Below, one piece after another: positions 21,196-34,862 of a DNA stretch of 64,000 bases; position 1 is the first letter of the stretch, and each line of letters begins with the position of its first letter. The translations under genes and the position numbers were made by a program. The stretch is taken from positions 744,001-808,000 of the forward strand of contig JBLWGC010000104.1 in NCBI GenBank assembly GCA_048772705.1, written 5' to 3'. Below the pieces are notes generated by a model. The model did not search any database. It had not been told where the DNA came from and saw only the letters and a list, made by a program, of their open reading frames with translations. The DNA is from Leidyana gryllorum EB-2025a. Lineage: Eukaryota; Apicomplexa.

Positions 21196-22587
21196 ATGAA
21201 GAGTCTTTTTGCGTGCTGGGTGACCTGGGCTGTGGTTCACGGCAACGAGGCGTGGCGTAGCACATGCCAGCAGCGTGACCAAGCCGGAAAGAGCGGGAAT
21301 TGTTGCTCAACACTCTATAATGAAGGTGACGAGTTAGGTCTTTGTGGTGACTCAGCTTCCAACCCATGCCACGTTGGTATTAGTTCTGCTGTCCCACAGT
21401 GTGGAAAATGCTATATATTGTCTAAAGAAGGTCACAGTATTTACGTTCAGGCCATTGAAACTACCCTGACTGCCGATGAAGCGGTCACAGTTCACTTGAG
21501 TCATGGAATATGGTCCCATCTATGTCCGTATCTTTGCGTCTCAGGAACTTGCGCAGTTACACCAGATCAATGTGACATTATTATCGATGCCGTAGATACA
21601 TGTTATACTAATGATAACACATTGTTTGCGGAATCTGTTCCGTGTGATAGCCTGCCAGCTTCCGCTGAGCACCAAGTCTTCGTCGCTCCCAGTGCTCACC
21701 AGGCAGGGGCTGTACAGGTCTCAAACGGCCCTTGTCTGGATCTCGATTACTCTAACGGTTATCTAAACAATAATCCCACCACTACAACGACCACTACACC
21801 TACTACGACGACCACGACGCCCACAACGACTACAACAACGACGACCACAACAACCACCACACCAACGACGACTACTACGACACCCACAACAACGACCACA
21901 CCAACAACGACTACTACACCGACCACCACTACGACCACACCAACAACGACTACTACACCGACCACCACCACCACAACGAGTACTACTACCACACCAACAA
22001 CGACTACTACACCAACCACCACAACGACCACTACACCAACCACCACAACGACCACTACACCAACCACCACAACGACCACTACTACTACCACACCGACCAC
22101 TACTACTACCACACCGACCACTACTACTACCACACCGACCACTACTACCACACCGACCACTATAACCACCACTACCACTGAACCTACAACGATCTCCACG
22201 TCGCCGCAGCCGCAGTCAGGTTTGCCATCGACCGAGGCGCAAGCTGCCATACCGACTTCATCGGTAATGTCGACAGCCGGGCCTGGAGTCACGAACGGGC
22301 TGTTGAGCTCAGAAGCCACTCGTGGTCGACAGACACAAACGACCATCACTTTGGTACAACTCGATCCTGCCGAAGACGGTAACAAATCGATCTGGGCGAC
22401 GGAGCCCGGGACGATAGAGGGGCGCTGTCAGGTAGCTGTCGGGAACCCCATTCCTGACTGGAACGACGAGTGTCGAGCCTTGTGCACTTTTTACCACTCA
22501 AGCCCTCAGCATTGTCCCGGAGGCTCCCAAAGCGCGGAAGTATTGATAGCTTGCGTACACCGTCTGCATCCCTATTGCGTTGTTTGA
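21196..22587 (+). CDS. Secreted mucin-like protein with expansin/GH45-like domain
   Basis: Single exon, 463 residues. After a signal peptide (MKSLFACWVTWAVVHG) comes a Cys-rich globular domain to about residue 190. The run CGKCYILSKEGHSIYVQAIE, with AVTVHLSHG after it, resembles the double-psi beta-barrel of expansins, barwins and GH45 enzymes (CGKCY motif). I cannot confirm catalytic aspartates. Residues about 193-333 are almost pure threonine with spaced proline, a dense O-glycosylation mucin stalk. A Ser/Thr/Pro region and a second small Cys-rich domain (CRALCTFYHSSPQHC) close the protein. No transmembrane helix is seen. A location in the cell coat, cyst wall or mucus is inference. The pyridoxal kinase ATG is 12 bp after the stop. 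Confidence 0.82.
   Translation: MKSLFACWVTWAVVHGNEAWRSTCQQRDQAGKSGNCCSTLYNEGDELGLCGDSASNPCHVGISSAVPQCGKCYILSKEGHSIYVQAIETTLTADEAVTVHLSHGIWSHLCPYLCVSGTCAVTPDQCDIIIDAVDTCYTNDNTLFAESVPCDSLPASAEHQVFVAPSAHQAGAVQVSNGPCLDLDYSNGYLNNNPTTTTTTTPTTTTTTPTTTTTTTTTTTTTPTTTTTTPTTTTTPTTTTTPTTTTTTPTTTTTPTTTTTTSTTTTPTTTTTPTTTTTTTPTTTTTTTPTTTTTTTTTTPTTTTTTPTTTTTTPTTTTTPTTITTTTTEPTTISTSPQPQSGLPSTEAQAAIPTSSVMSTAGPGVTNGLLSSEATRGRQTQTTITLVQLDPAEDGNKSIWATEPGTIEGRCQVAVGNPIPDWNDECRALCTFYHSSPQHCPGGSQSAEVLIACVHRLHPYCVV
21776..22195. repeat. Thr-codon microsatellite-like array in the mucin gene
   Basis: About 420 bp of ACN codons with interspersed CCN, built from imperfect ACCACTACAACG-like units. It is likely to vary in length between isolates. 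The complementary strand is also open (poly-valine), which is an artefact of the repeat. Confidence 0.9.
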
Positions 22588-22599
22588 AATTTTGGCACT

Positions 22600-23745
22600 A
22601 TGGAACCCCACATTCTGTCTGTGCAGAGCCACGTCGCTCGCGACTATGTTGGCAATAGAGCTGGCAGCCTGGCTCTTCAGCTGCTGGGTCGTGAGGTCGA
22701 TGTCATTAACACTGTCAACTTCAGCTCAATGTACGTACATGAAGGCACCATTTTGGATGGTTCGCAATTCAATACCCTTGTGGAGGGCTTACTCAAAGCG
22801 ATCGCCCAGCCCAAGGGGTCTGGTCGTGTGGGCGCAGACGCGGGCAAAGTGGAGTTGAGCAAACACGACCTTCCCATCGTACTTTCAGGTGAGTACACAC
22901 TCTCCGTTTTCAGCACAGATTTTTGGTGCAGGTTACATCGCCAAACCTGAAGTTCTGGACAGTTTGGTGTCTGTGGTTCAGCGCCTCAAAGCGACTCAGT
23001 GTGATTGCTCGCTGATTGACCATTTAAGACGACTGAAGAGTGAAGAGTCGACTGAAAATGCCTTCTTCATCATGGATCCTGTGATGGGCGACAACGGACA
23101 CTTGTATGTTTCCGACGAAATGACAGAGGCTTTCCGCCGTGCAGCTGCTGTCGCCGACGTGATCACTCCCAATGAGTACGAGCTCGAATGGCTGACGCGG
23201 TCTGAACGGAGCCCAACCTCGGATCCCGACCCCTCGCTGGCTGAGATCCTGACCAAAGTGCAAAGCTGCCATGACATGGGACCCTTCATGGTGTTCCTAA
23301 CATCTGTACGCATCAAAGAGTTGCCCAACTCCAAGCTGCTGTCGTTGACCTCCATCAGAAGAGGCGATCAACAGATCACTATCGCTGTTGTTTTTGATCA
23401 GCTCGAGGGCTACTTGGGCGGCTGTGGTGATATTACCTCGGCTTTGTTGGCCGATCGATTGATGGCTTTGGAAGTATCACGTGATCTGGTTCAATATGCC
23501 GATCAACTCAGACAAATTATGGAGAATACCATCAATACACTACAGGTCAGTTCCCACAAACTTGCAGCGAGCAACCGTCTTCTCCTCAGGTCTTGATTGC
23601 TCGCAATCCCCCTGGGGCCCCCTCCGTCCAAGTAGTCAGAAACATGAACTTGCTACGAGACGCTCCCCTAATCTCCGGAATTCGATCAATGGTCACTCTA
23701 AAGAGGGACTGCGTGGGAGAGCTGCAAAGCTTCTTGCGGGCATGA
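22600..23745 (+). CDS. pdxK: Pyridoxal kinase
   Basis: Three exons, 22600-22888, 22932-23545 and 23590-23745 (introns 43 and 44 nt), giving 352 residues. It phosphorylates pyridoxal, pyridoxine and pyridoxamine with ATP in the cytosol to supply PLP. Marks are ILSVQSHVARDYVGNRAGSL at the N-terminus, LSGYIAKPEVLDSL across the first junction, FFIMDPVMGDNGHLYV, ADVITPNEYELEWLT, MGPFMVFLTS and GGCGDITSALLADR, where the usual GTGD reads GCGD with the catalytic aspartate kept. The third exon is inferred from a clean GTCAGT...CTCAG intron followed by an open frame. It starts 12 bp after the mucin gene and ends 19 bp from the convergent bystin gene. Confidence 0.92.
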
Positions 23746-23764
23746 GGAGTCCTGAACTAGAGCC

Positions 23765-25210
23765 TCAAGCATCCACCATGTCCGAGGAAGCAGCGGCTGA
23801 CTGTGGAACAGTACTGAAGAGTTCCCGCCGAATTTCTGGTGTTATTCCCGGATGGAAATGCGCCCGCATCACTTTCTTCAAGGTGTCACGCTGTGCGTCA
23901 TTCAGATCAGCTGTTCGGATACACGCAAGATGTCGATATGTGTGTGTCTGAATAGGTGTGTCTTACCTTTCCATCTCTGGACGAACGTCAGGAGACACTG
24001 ATGCCAGAGTACACTGGGAGGCTCAGACTCTTCTTCGGACTGCTCTTCTGTCAACGAACTCCCAAAGTATTCAACGAGGATTTGTATGACCTAATTTGTT
24101 GTGAATGTTGGAAGATCAAAGATGAGGCTTACCGATAGCGGCAAATTATGTTTCTTGTTGATCAATCTGATCATTGCGTAATTGATGACATTGCTGCGCG
24201 GCTTGTGCTTGGCGCACATGACGAGTGCTGCACCGCAAGTGTCCGCTGGCATGGACACTTTGGACAGAACTGAACAGATTATCACCGCTTCTCTATAGGT
24301 ACAGTCCTCATCGAAAATAACTGGAAAGAAAATCCCTTTGAACCAAGAGGCTGGCTTGAATGTCGATTGTTTCAAAGCCTCGAAGACGTGAACATTGAGA
24401 CGTTTCTTGGCATCAATATGTTTCCGGGCGGCGGGCAAGACCACACATTGAAGGTAGTTCCTCACTCGGTCATGTTGTTCCGGCAGTGACCGGACCAGCA
24501 TTTTCGTTGCGGCCGCGAGAGCGTGTGGCGACCACTTTTCCGGCTTGGTGAGATTCAGCACTTCCATGGGATTGCTCAATCCCGGTATAACATTCAAAGC
24601 AGCGGGAAGCTTCCCACTGCGATACCGCTCCATGAACTTGGCCACCTTGGCATAAGTATCGAGGACGAGGGGCGTCATCATGGCTTTCTCTGCCACCTCA
24701 GCCGCCTGGATATTCCTACGCTCCATCTGTTGTTCATGGGAATGTGTGACGAGGAGGTGGTGAATGATCTCTGCTTACCGCCTGCATGATGTAATCTCCC
24801 AAGTCTCGGTACCGGGTGCCGGTGTGCTCAGGTCCGTTGTCAAATTGTTTCATCAGTTCCCGGCCAAAGTTGTCCTCGCCAGCGATCATTGGATCCTCTT
24901 CGTCGTCCTCGCTTTCGCTGGAGGAAGAGTAGGCGGGGCCACCATTGAGCACCGGGAAGTCTTCGTCGGAATCAGCGTCTTGAGCGAGAGCAGCCAATTG
25001 TCGGACGTCGCTCTGAGTCAAATGCGTCTGCTCCTCGTCATCCTCGTTACCCGAGTCTTCATCAACTTTAGCCTTCTTCCGTTTCTGTTGTACTTGAGTA
25101 TCTTCGTTGAGGTGGGCCAGGAGAGACTTTGCGTGTCTGACTGTGCCCTTAGGCGGAGCCGTGGGTGAGACTTCTGGGGCCTTACGGCGGGCTTTAGTGA
25201 CCTTTGGCAT
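23765..25210 (-). CDS. Bystin (Enp1), 40S ribosome biogenesis factor
   Basis: Four exons, 24779-25210, 24133-24726, 23967-24090 and 23765-23910 (introns 52, 42 and 56 nt), giving 431 residues. The N-terminus is basic (MPKVTKARRKAP) and acidic/Ser-rich, as in other bystins. The conserved domain begins at TYAKVAKFMERYRSGKLPAA and includes NVHVFEALKQSTFKPASWF and GALVMCAK-type helices, written here AALVMCAKHKPRSN. The last exons give VLWHQCLLTFVQRWK and GITPEIRRELFSTVPQ, matching the bystin C-terminus. It acts in the nucleolus in 18S rRNA processing and pre-40S export. The start is 29 bp after the stop of the SLC35F6-like gene, with a run of nine T followed by GG directly before the ATG. Confidence 0.94.
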
Positions 25211-25239
25211 CCAAAAAAAAACCGCGTTTTTGGCCACGA

Positions 25240-26893
25240 TCAAGTAAGAGCATGGGTAGGTGATCCGAAGACGGTAGTTGCTGGCGTTGAGATCGGTGGC
25301 CTCATACCCTTAGTCTCGCCAACGAAGAGACCAGCGCCACTCGACGTGCTGCTCGGTGTAACATCACTCTCTTCAGTGTCTGCCATTGTCAACCCACAGC
25401 AACCAACCTCCCGGAGGAGACGTGGCTGGAAGCGAGGTATATTAAACGGGAACAAATTCAAATGAGCAGTCATCCCGATGAATAAGAGTAGAGACCCCGC
25501 AATGTACCACCAACTGAATACGTTCCAGTCAAGAGCCATTTCGCAAATCCAAATCAGAGGAGGTCGCAGCGCCATGAAGAGACTGATCGATTTCGGATGA
25601 GAAGGGACGCCTCTTTTCCTGTCTCCCCCAGCTTACCCTCGTAGCAAAGCAGTGCTCCATTTGGTCACCACAACGCCAGATGCGTTGTGAAAAGCACTGC
25701 AGAGGGCACTGAGACCCAAAGCGAGCTGCAGCCGGCCAGATTGGCTTATCTGATAGAATCCTGAGGACAGGTTCTCAATATTAGTAAAGTGCAAAATTGG
25801 AAGGATAATTAGACATAAGACCAACCCCGCAGCGCCCTCGATCGCCACTGCCAGGACAGAATGCATTTTGCCTAAATGATATGATAATGCCGACATATTG
25901 CGATACAGCCGATACCTCGTTGGAAAAGTTTCTCCTCCCAGATCTGCTGCAACGAGTGCGCAGCTGTAGAGAGGAGGGCCAGAAAGATGCCCAGCCAGTG
26001 CAACGAGGGGTCAACAGAGGTCGCTTGTTCAGGTCTGGCCAGGGCTGGAATGCTCGTACTCAACAGAGCGAGAGTAACGATTCCACAGCCCAACCATTGA
26101 TGCACCCTCAATGGGCGGCGTAGAATTAGGATCTGGAGTAGTGCGTTCGAGATAACGTGAAAATTGTGCAGCATCTGCAAGATAATGTAGTGTGATATGT
26201 GTTACGAATGAGAATCAGAATGTGCGAAGGAGACACGGGTGTGTGGTGAATTAATATTGGATACGTACGGAACATCTAGCGGGAATCCACGCATTGGTTG
26301 CCAAAGCTCACCTGGACAGTTGAGGCGTATGTAATGATCGTAGCCAAGTTACACAGAGTGCATTCGATCAAGTCCAGTGGAGCGGGGGTGGTCCACCACC
26401 ACCAGGGACACCGAGGATCCAGACTCATGAAGTCTGATGCCCCTCCCAAATCGACAATCTCATAATTAGCTGACCGAGCACACGACATCATAGGCTAAGT
26501 GACATTGATTAATTGGAAGGGGACATGCAGGCAGGCAAGTAGCGCAATACAGTTTCACAAAATGGGGGAAGGGGAGTAACGTGTACGCATACATTCAGAG
26601 GCAGATTGTGGGGGTTCCGGAACCTTGGTGTTGTAGCCGTCGTGTTTACGAGCTTTGAACAACTTGTGAACCAGATATACACAGATGCAAGCGCTTTCCC
26701 CAACGAACATCAGCGTCGTCTGTAGGAATGGTTGATTAAAGTATGCCGATTCGTGTGGTGTGCCAGATGAAGTAGGAAGGTGTTGTCGATTTTGCCACTT
26801 TGTAATGAGCGCAAGAGCGGCGCCAGCGACCAGGCTGAGCGCCGCCATGAGCGCGAGGCCCACAGTCAGGGGATGTTGTGGTGGTTGTGGCAT
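25240..26893 (-). CDS. SLC35F6-like drug/metabolite transporter
   Basis: Five exons, 26593-26893, 26312-26469, 25916-26174, 25637-25871 and 25240-25582 (1296 nt, 431 residues). The first two introns are long for this genome (123 and 137 nt) and their exact ends are less certain. Similarity to SLC35F6 is seen in order: ITKWQNRQHL with YFNQPFLQTTLMFVGES, PLDLIECTLCNLATIITYAS, VQMLHNFHVISNALLQILIL, RVHQWLG, QQIWEEKLFQRG, AIEGAAGLVLCLIILPI, GVVVTKWSTALLRG and LRPPLIWICEMALDW. Ten membrane spans are expected. Human SLC35F6 is reported in lysosomes and mitochondria; the substrate here is unknown. Confidence 0.85.
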
Positions 26894-26932
26894 CTGTTGT
26901 GTCCAAAAGTATATAGAGGGCAAGGCCGAAAA
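26894..26932. promoter_or_regulatory. 39-bp divergent promoter
   Basis: 39 bp separate the SLC35F6-like start (minus) and the RRM-protein start (plus). It contains a TATA-like GTATATAG and, on the minus strand, CTTTTGGACAC upstream of the transporter. If the RRM protein starts at its second ATG (26948) the spacing is 54 bp. Confidence 0.5.
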
Positions 26933-30143
<3,211 letters not shown>

Positions 30144-30232
30144 ACAGCCCTTTTTTCCTTTCCCAATTTTGGTAGAACCAACTCATCATCTATCGGATAG
30201 AACAAAATACAATTGCTGATTAATATATAAAA

Positions 30233-30658
30233 ATGACTTCGCCCTCAGCTGCCCCAAAGGCCAAACTCATCAACGAGGAACGTGAACAACGCATTAGACA
30301 ACGAGTGGAGGAGAGTAGGAGGAAACTGGCCGAGGGCCGACAAAGAGAAGCTTGGCGTCAATATATTCTTGACTGCTATGTCATACGTCATCTGATACTC
30401 TTCTTTCAGATCGTAAGCCAAACTCCTCTCTCTCATTGGGAATTCATCCGGTGCTGTGTGGCAGTTACAACTATTCTGGGCCTCGATTCGGGAATCTATC
30501 TGGAATCCAGGGAGAAGACGAGCCCCTCCGGGCAACCCTCCGCGTCGGTGAGGAGCCAAAGAGTTCGATATGGGACCAACGGCCTTTTGCTCAGCTTTGA
30601 TCAGTCGGGGGGTGGTGTTGACTTTGGGTTTGGGGGCTGCAAAAGCTGTAGACGTTAA
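30233..30658 (+). CDS. Selenoprotein K/SelG-like small membrane protein (Cys form)
   Basis: Three exons, 30233-30412, 30465-30547 and 30595-30658 (introns 52 and 47 nt), giving 108 residues. Order of parts: a charged helix (INEEREQRIRQRVEESRRKL), one membrane span (VIRHLILFFQILQLFWASI), then WNPGRRRAPPGNPPRR and a Gly-rich end GGGVDFGFGGCKSCRR. A single span followed by PPGNPPRR and a Gly/Cys tail is the layout of selenoprotein K, an ER protein of the DPAP/ERAD system. Cysteine sits where selenocysteine would be. The TGA that follows CGG in the unspliced second exon is removed with the intron, so no recoding is needed. The N-terminal charged helix is longer than in human SelK. Confidence 0.62.
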   Translation: MTSPSAAPKAKLINEEREQRIRQRVEESRRKLAEGRQREAWRQYILDCYVIRHLILFFQIVSQTPLSHWEFIRCCVAVTTILGLDSGIYLESREKTSPSGQPSASVRSQRVRYGTNGLLLSFDQSGGGVDFGFGGCKSCRR

Positions 30659-30684
30659 AAAAATCCCGGCTTCCGGCATGATTG

Positions 30685-32146
30685 ATGCCACCACTACGAA
30701 AACGCGTTCTCAAAGAGGAGGAGTACGAGGAACACCTAGAGTCTATCATCAATCGTGACTTCTTCCCTGATGTCAAGCGGTAAGTCTCGTCAACCACTGC
30801 ATTCGCGAATTAAGACCCACAGCTTACGGAGAGCTCTGAGGCAGGACAACGCCCCGGATAATGTGTCGGAGGCCCGGTCGGCCTCCAGCCGCCCAGTCCC
30901 GACAACCGCCTTGAGCGACATCGGCGAGCAGCCGTCTACCCCTCTGAGTGTAATTGAAGACGGCGGTGACCACCGCTCCGATGATTTGACCGATAGGGGA
31001 GGCACAGTCATTAGTGAGGATGAAGACGGGTTCCCCAAACCTTCGATCAAGAACCTGCGTCTGGACGAGTTCCAAGCCATACACGTTACAGAAGACGACT
31101 TGAGTTTCGAGCGTCTTCTGTTCAGAGAGAAGAAACAGCGAGCAGCTCGACGGGCGTGGATGGAAGCCGAGAGCGACCGCCACAATAAGGCCTTGGAGAA
31201 CGCTCTCCAATCCCTCGAGCGTCTGGAGAACGTGGATCAGAGTGGAATGCTGATAAATGGCCAAGCGATGCGGCAACTGGAGACTGAGGCTCACAGAGGT
31301 CAACTTATGACCCGTCACGTGGCTCAAAACGCGCTAGTGTTTGCACCTGGCGGCCCGGTTGATGCCTTTGGACGTCCACGTCCTCTCGCCCTATCGAACA
31401 ATGATTCACCGTCGATTTTAGCTCTGATGGATGATGGAACTTTGACTGGTGCTGAAGGCACACTGGCCGATCAGCAATGTCCTGGGGCACTGGTGATCAG
31501 AAGTTCGTACAACAAAGATTCTCAACGGGCGGAAATTGTCCCTCATAACACCCGATTTACAGTGTCACAACAAGAATTGCACGCTGCCCAAGCCCTCGCG
31601 GACAAAGACGACTTGATTGGAGAGAGGGCCGTCGAGAGGGCCCGTCTGGACCGGAAACGACGAGCTGGTGATGAGGCCGTTGAACTCGGAAGATTTGATA
31701 ATACCGCTTTGTCTGGTATGGAACGCACGCCTGTGGAAGAGATTGATTTTGCAATTGATCGTGGTGGAGCCAACGAAAGTAATTCGCCGTCTCCGGAGCT
31801 TAGAGGGGGACCTTCTGTCTCGAACAATAGAGTGGAAGAGGATTACTTCACGGGTCCCTCGGAATCCTCTCGTGATCAGATTGCTGACTCACTGAGAGCA
31901 ACTAGTCTATCGAAGAATCGGGAGAAACGGAGGACAGCATTGGCTCTGAAAGAAGAGCTTAAGAACATTGCGGCCTCTGTGGCTTACAACAAAGCCCCCA
32001 CGGCCGCGTCTCGGAGTTCACTGGGTGGAGCCCCACCAACGGCGACACCATTGGTGGGCAATTCTATATTTGCTCCCCGAACTGCCACTGCTCAAAATTC
32101 GACTTTAACCCCGTTGGCCAAAGCGCTGATGGGCACGCGGAGATGA
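30685..32146 (+). CDS. ESS2 / DGCR14-like nuclear splicing-associated protein
   Basis: Two exons, 30685-30779 and 30823-32146 (43-nt intron), giving 472 residues. The start MPPLRKRVLKEEEYEEHLES and IINRDFFPDVKRL are the ESS2 hallmark. A later block, LDEFQAIHVTEDDLSFERLL followed by FREKKQRAARRAWM, matches the second conserved ESS2 segment. The C-terminal half is low-complexity, Ser/Asn/Pro-rich and charged. ESS2 associates with late spliceosomes and U6/PRP19-containing complexes in the nucleus, which fits a genome rich in very short introns. Confidence 0.88.
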
Positions 32147-32204
32147 CAAATGTGAATTGTATGTGTCTATGATGCAGCAGACACCCACTACGTGAGGTCA
32201 TCTC

Positions 32205-33418
32205 ATGAACTCCAGGTGGCTATTCCTAGTTGTCTTTATCAACGCTCAACAACAAGACAAGGACACGGATACCACCAAGTATCTGACAGTGTCCGAGGCT
32301 CCATCTGGCTTGAAGATCATATCTGAGCACGAAGGGTATTTAAGTTGCCCCCAAGTGAGTGTGGAAGAGACTTTCTGCTTCTCCACAACTGAAATAATCA
32401 TAGGGCTATTCGTATATTGATGGAGTTTGCCGCCGCAATATGAGGGAGGCCCCAACACCTACGTGCCCTGCAGGCCACGAAGTCATTGGTATGATTGCTA
32501 TCTGTAGATTCAACGAATAAAGGCATTGCCGCCTCATCTTCAAAACAGATAGTGAATGTACTGCGGTGTCGAAACCTAAAGAATACTGCCCTCCTGATTA
32601 CGCCAAACTCAGCAATGGCTTGTGCGAACGGACTGTGTCGCTCCCCTGCCAAAACGTGTGTCCACCAGATGCGGTCGGGTTAGTGGAGGGGATGTGTGCG
32701 GTCAACCGACCAGCATCGCTGGGCTACGTGTGCAATGAGGGACAGTTAGACCCGAGCACAACGGCTTGTGTCACCGAGATTGTCAGTAATCCGACCCTTA
32801 CGTGTCCAGATCCGGCAGCAGTTGTAGAGGTAGGTAGCCGCCAGCCAGTCGGTCAGCACTGATAATGGTGGATTTCAGAACGGTTCCTGTGTCAAGATAG
32901 AGAGAACGAATGCTTGCGAGTCAGACGACTCCAGTTCCAAGAACAGCAATGGTCTCCGCTCGTGTGTGAAGATGCGGTCATTCCAGCCGCGTGTTACGTG
33001 CCCCTTTGGTGCCCGATATGATGCCGCCCGAGGAGAATGCATCCAAAAGAAAGAGACGGAACCGGCCAAGGTGTGTCGGACAGCGTTGGTGGACGGCAAA
33101 TGCACAGACATCACCTATCTCCCGCCAAAACAGTTCTGCGATGTCGACTTTGAACGGAAGATCATTTTCGGGATGTGTGGGTGTTTCAGGACTGACTCGA
33201 TGGCCACAAGTTTGGTTTGTGAGGCGGGTTCGTCTCTGAACGAGAAGAATGATCTGTGCATTAGACGTTCGAAAATCAATTTACGGTGTGCACCCGGTTA
33301 TACTCGGAGAGGCAATATCTGTGAACGAAGAATGGAGGCAGTGGCCACCAAAGTGTTCAATGTGACGGTTTCATGTGAGATTCAACCGGGAGAAAGCGTC
33401 TGCTCATTCTTACATTGA
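32205..33418 (+). CDS. Small secreted COWP-like cysteine-rich protein
   Basis: Four exons, 32205-32354, 32404-32488, 32549-32829 and 32879-33418 (introns 49, 60 and 49 nt), giving 351 residues. A signal peptide (MNSRWLFLVVFINAQQ) is followed by repeated two-cysteine modules of the kind seen in oocyst wall proteins: CPAGHEVIDSEC, CPPDYAKLSNGLC, CPPDAVGLVEGMC, CNEGQLDPSTTAC, CPFGARYDAARGEC and CAPGYTRRGNIC. Spacing and the CPxGx(n)GxC pattern match the much larger protein at 53264-55741. It lacks the Pro/His-rich tail of that protein. A role in wall or cyst matrix cross-linked by disulphides is inferred from the family. Confidence 0.82.
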
Positions 33419-33434
33419 GCATGCGTATGCACCA

Positions 33435-34835
33435 ATGCCTTCCAAATCTGAATCTCTGCACGGTGGAGGCTTGGGCATCGTTGACCCATTGCCAATCGAG
33501 ATAAGGAAAGTAGTCTTCCTCGACCTGGATGACACATTGATCCCGACCTATTGGATGCGTGAGCAGTTGCTCAGACGCCGAGTAACTCGCCCACCTCTCA
33601 CATACGCTCACATTTTTGAGAATCTCACTCGAGATGCCGCAAGTACTACCACAACTCGGATCGCCAAGGCTCTCTCGGCTGCCGCCAGCTTCCCTCTGAG
33701 ACTACAGAGCCTCCCATCGCGGTTGGGGGCACAAGTTCGATTGCCCGGACTGGGTGTGACCGATCTCCGTCCGTATTTGGAAATCCGCAGTATGTTAGAT
33801 GAAGCGAGCGGAGGAGAGTTCGAGAAGTACGTGGTGTCGTTCCTGCGTACTGTCCAGTCATACTGCGATAAAGCTATCATTGTCACCAACGCTCGAAGTC
33901 ATGGATGGCTCAAACTGGTTGAGTGCCTCTTTCCCGACATGTCGGCAGCTCTGGCCGCTGCTGACATTCAAGTGCTCAAGACAACACCAGAAGAAGGAAA
34001 CCGGAGTGAACCCAGTCTTGCCACGAATCCTACCGCTTATTTTGAGGTAAGCACAGGTCGTAACTTGAAGAGAGATTGATTGTTGCCATTGTCTCCAGTA
34101 TTGGATGACTGCAAAACATCGGGAATTCCAACGGGTTCTGGAAGCAGAAGAGGCGAATGGTGACGGTCGACCGATGTGTTTCGAGTTAGTGTGCATCGGC
34201 GACAATGAGTTTGAACAGATCGCCTTTCAAAAGGTGGCGGATGAGACCCCCAGTAAGTCGCCCCCTCCCATCTGCTACATTGGTATTCTCGTGGCTCAGG
34301 CGTAGCTGTAGCCAGAATGGTGCGATGCTCCCAAGGCCTGCCTCCCTCGCGGTTTGCTGAGCAGCTGAAGGCCATGGAGGCCACCATTAAGGGGTGGGAT
34401 GGACTGTCGGTCAGTCTGGAGATGGGTAGCCGATTGTGGGGGGATGAAATTCGTGACGAAACCCTTCGAAACGCCAGTCGCTCGCTGTCATCGCCATGGC
34501 GACTGGCGGGGTGGGCACGACGTCTCGGCACGCCAGAGAGCGAAGTCTTGAAAGTCACAAACTCGGTGACTCTGCAAACTTGGCAGCCTCGGAGTTTCCG
34601 GGAATGGCTTAAAGCCAAGATAAAGGCGCCAGAGGGGGGTCGACGGCGGTCGTGGACCACAGTGGCTCCGAGGAGAAGATGGTTTTGGGGGAAAAGAAAG
34701 GAGGAGCTGGTTGATGAGGGTCTGAGGAGATGCTCAACCGGTAAGGGACATGATGTGCGGTGTGTGGAGACGTTGATGACAGATGGGGATTTGAGTCAAC
34801 CCGCCTCAGACGTTAAGATTGAGACACCAGTTTAG
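33435..34835 (+). CDS. HAD-like hydrolase domain protein
   Basis: Three exons, 33435-34046, 34099-34252 and 34300-34835 (introns 52 and 47 nt), giving 433 residues. The motif KVVFLDLDDTLIPTYWM is HAD motif I (DxDxT). KAIIVTNARSHGW is a motif II-like strand with the Thr/Ser, and FELVCIGDNEFEQIAF gives the acidic motif IV region (GDNxxE). A cap-like helical segment lies between. The C-terminal about 150 residues are basic, Arg/Trp-rich and of unknown role. Substrate cannot be told. The ATG at 33435 is 16 bp after the COWP-like stop. Confidence 0.75.
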
Positions 34836-34862
34836 TAGTTAGTTTTTGGCGACGCTCGAAGG

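Noticed and set aside
21759-22385. 208-codon poly-valine frame antisense to the mucin gene
   Set aside because: It is the complement of the ACN threonine repeat and has no independent support.
30545-30550. TGA as a selenocysteine codon in the SelK-like gene
   Set aside because: A clean GTGAGG...CTCAG intron removes it and restores a Gly/Cys tail, so recoding is unnecessary. No SECIS was identified.
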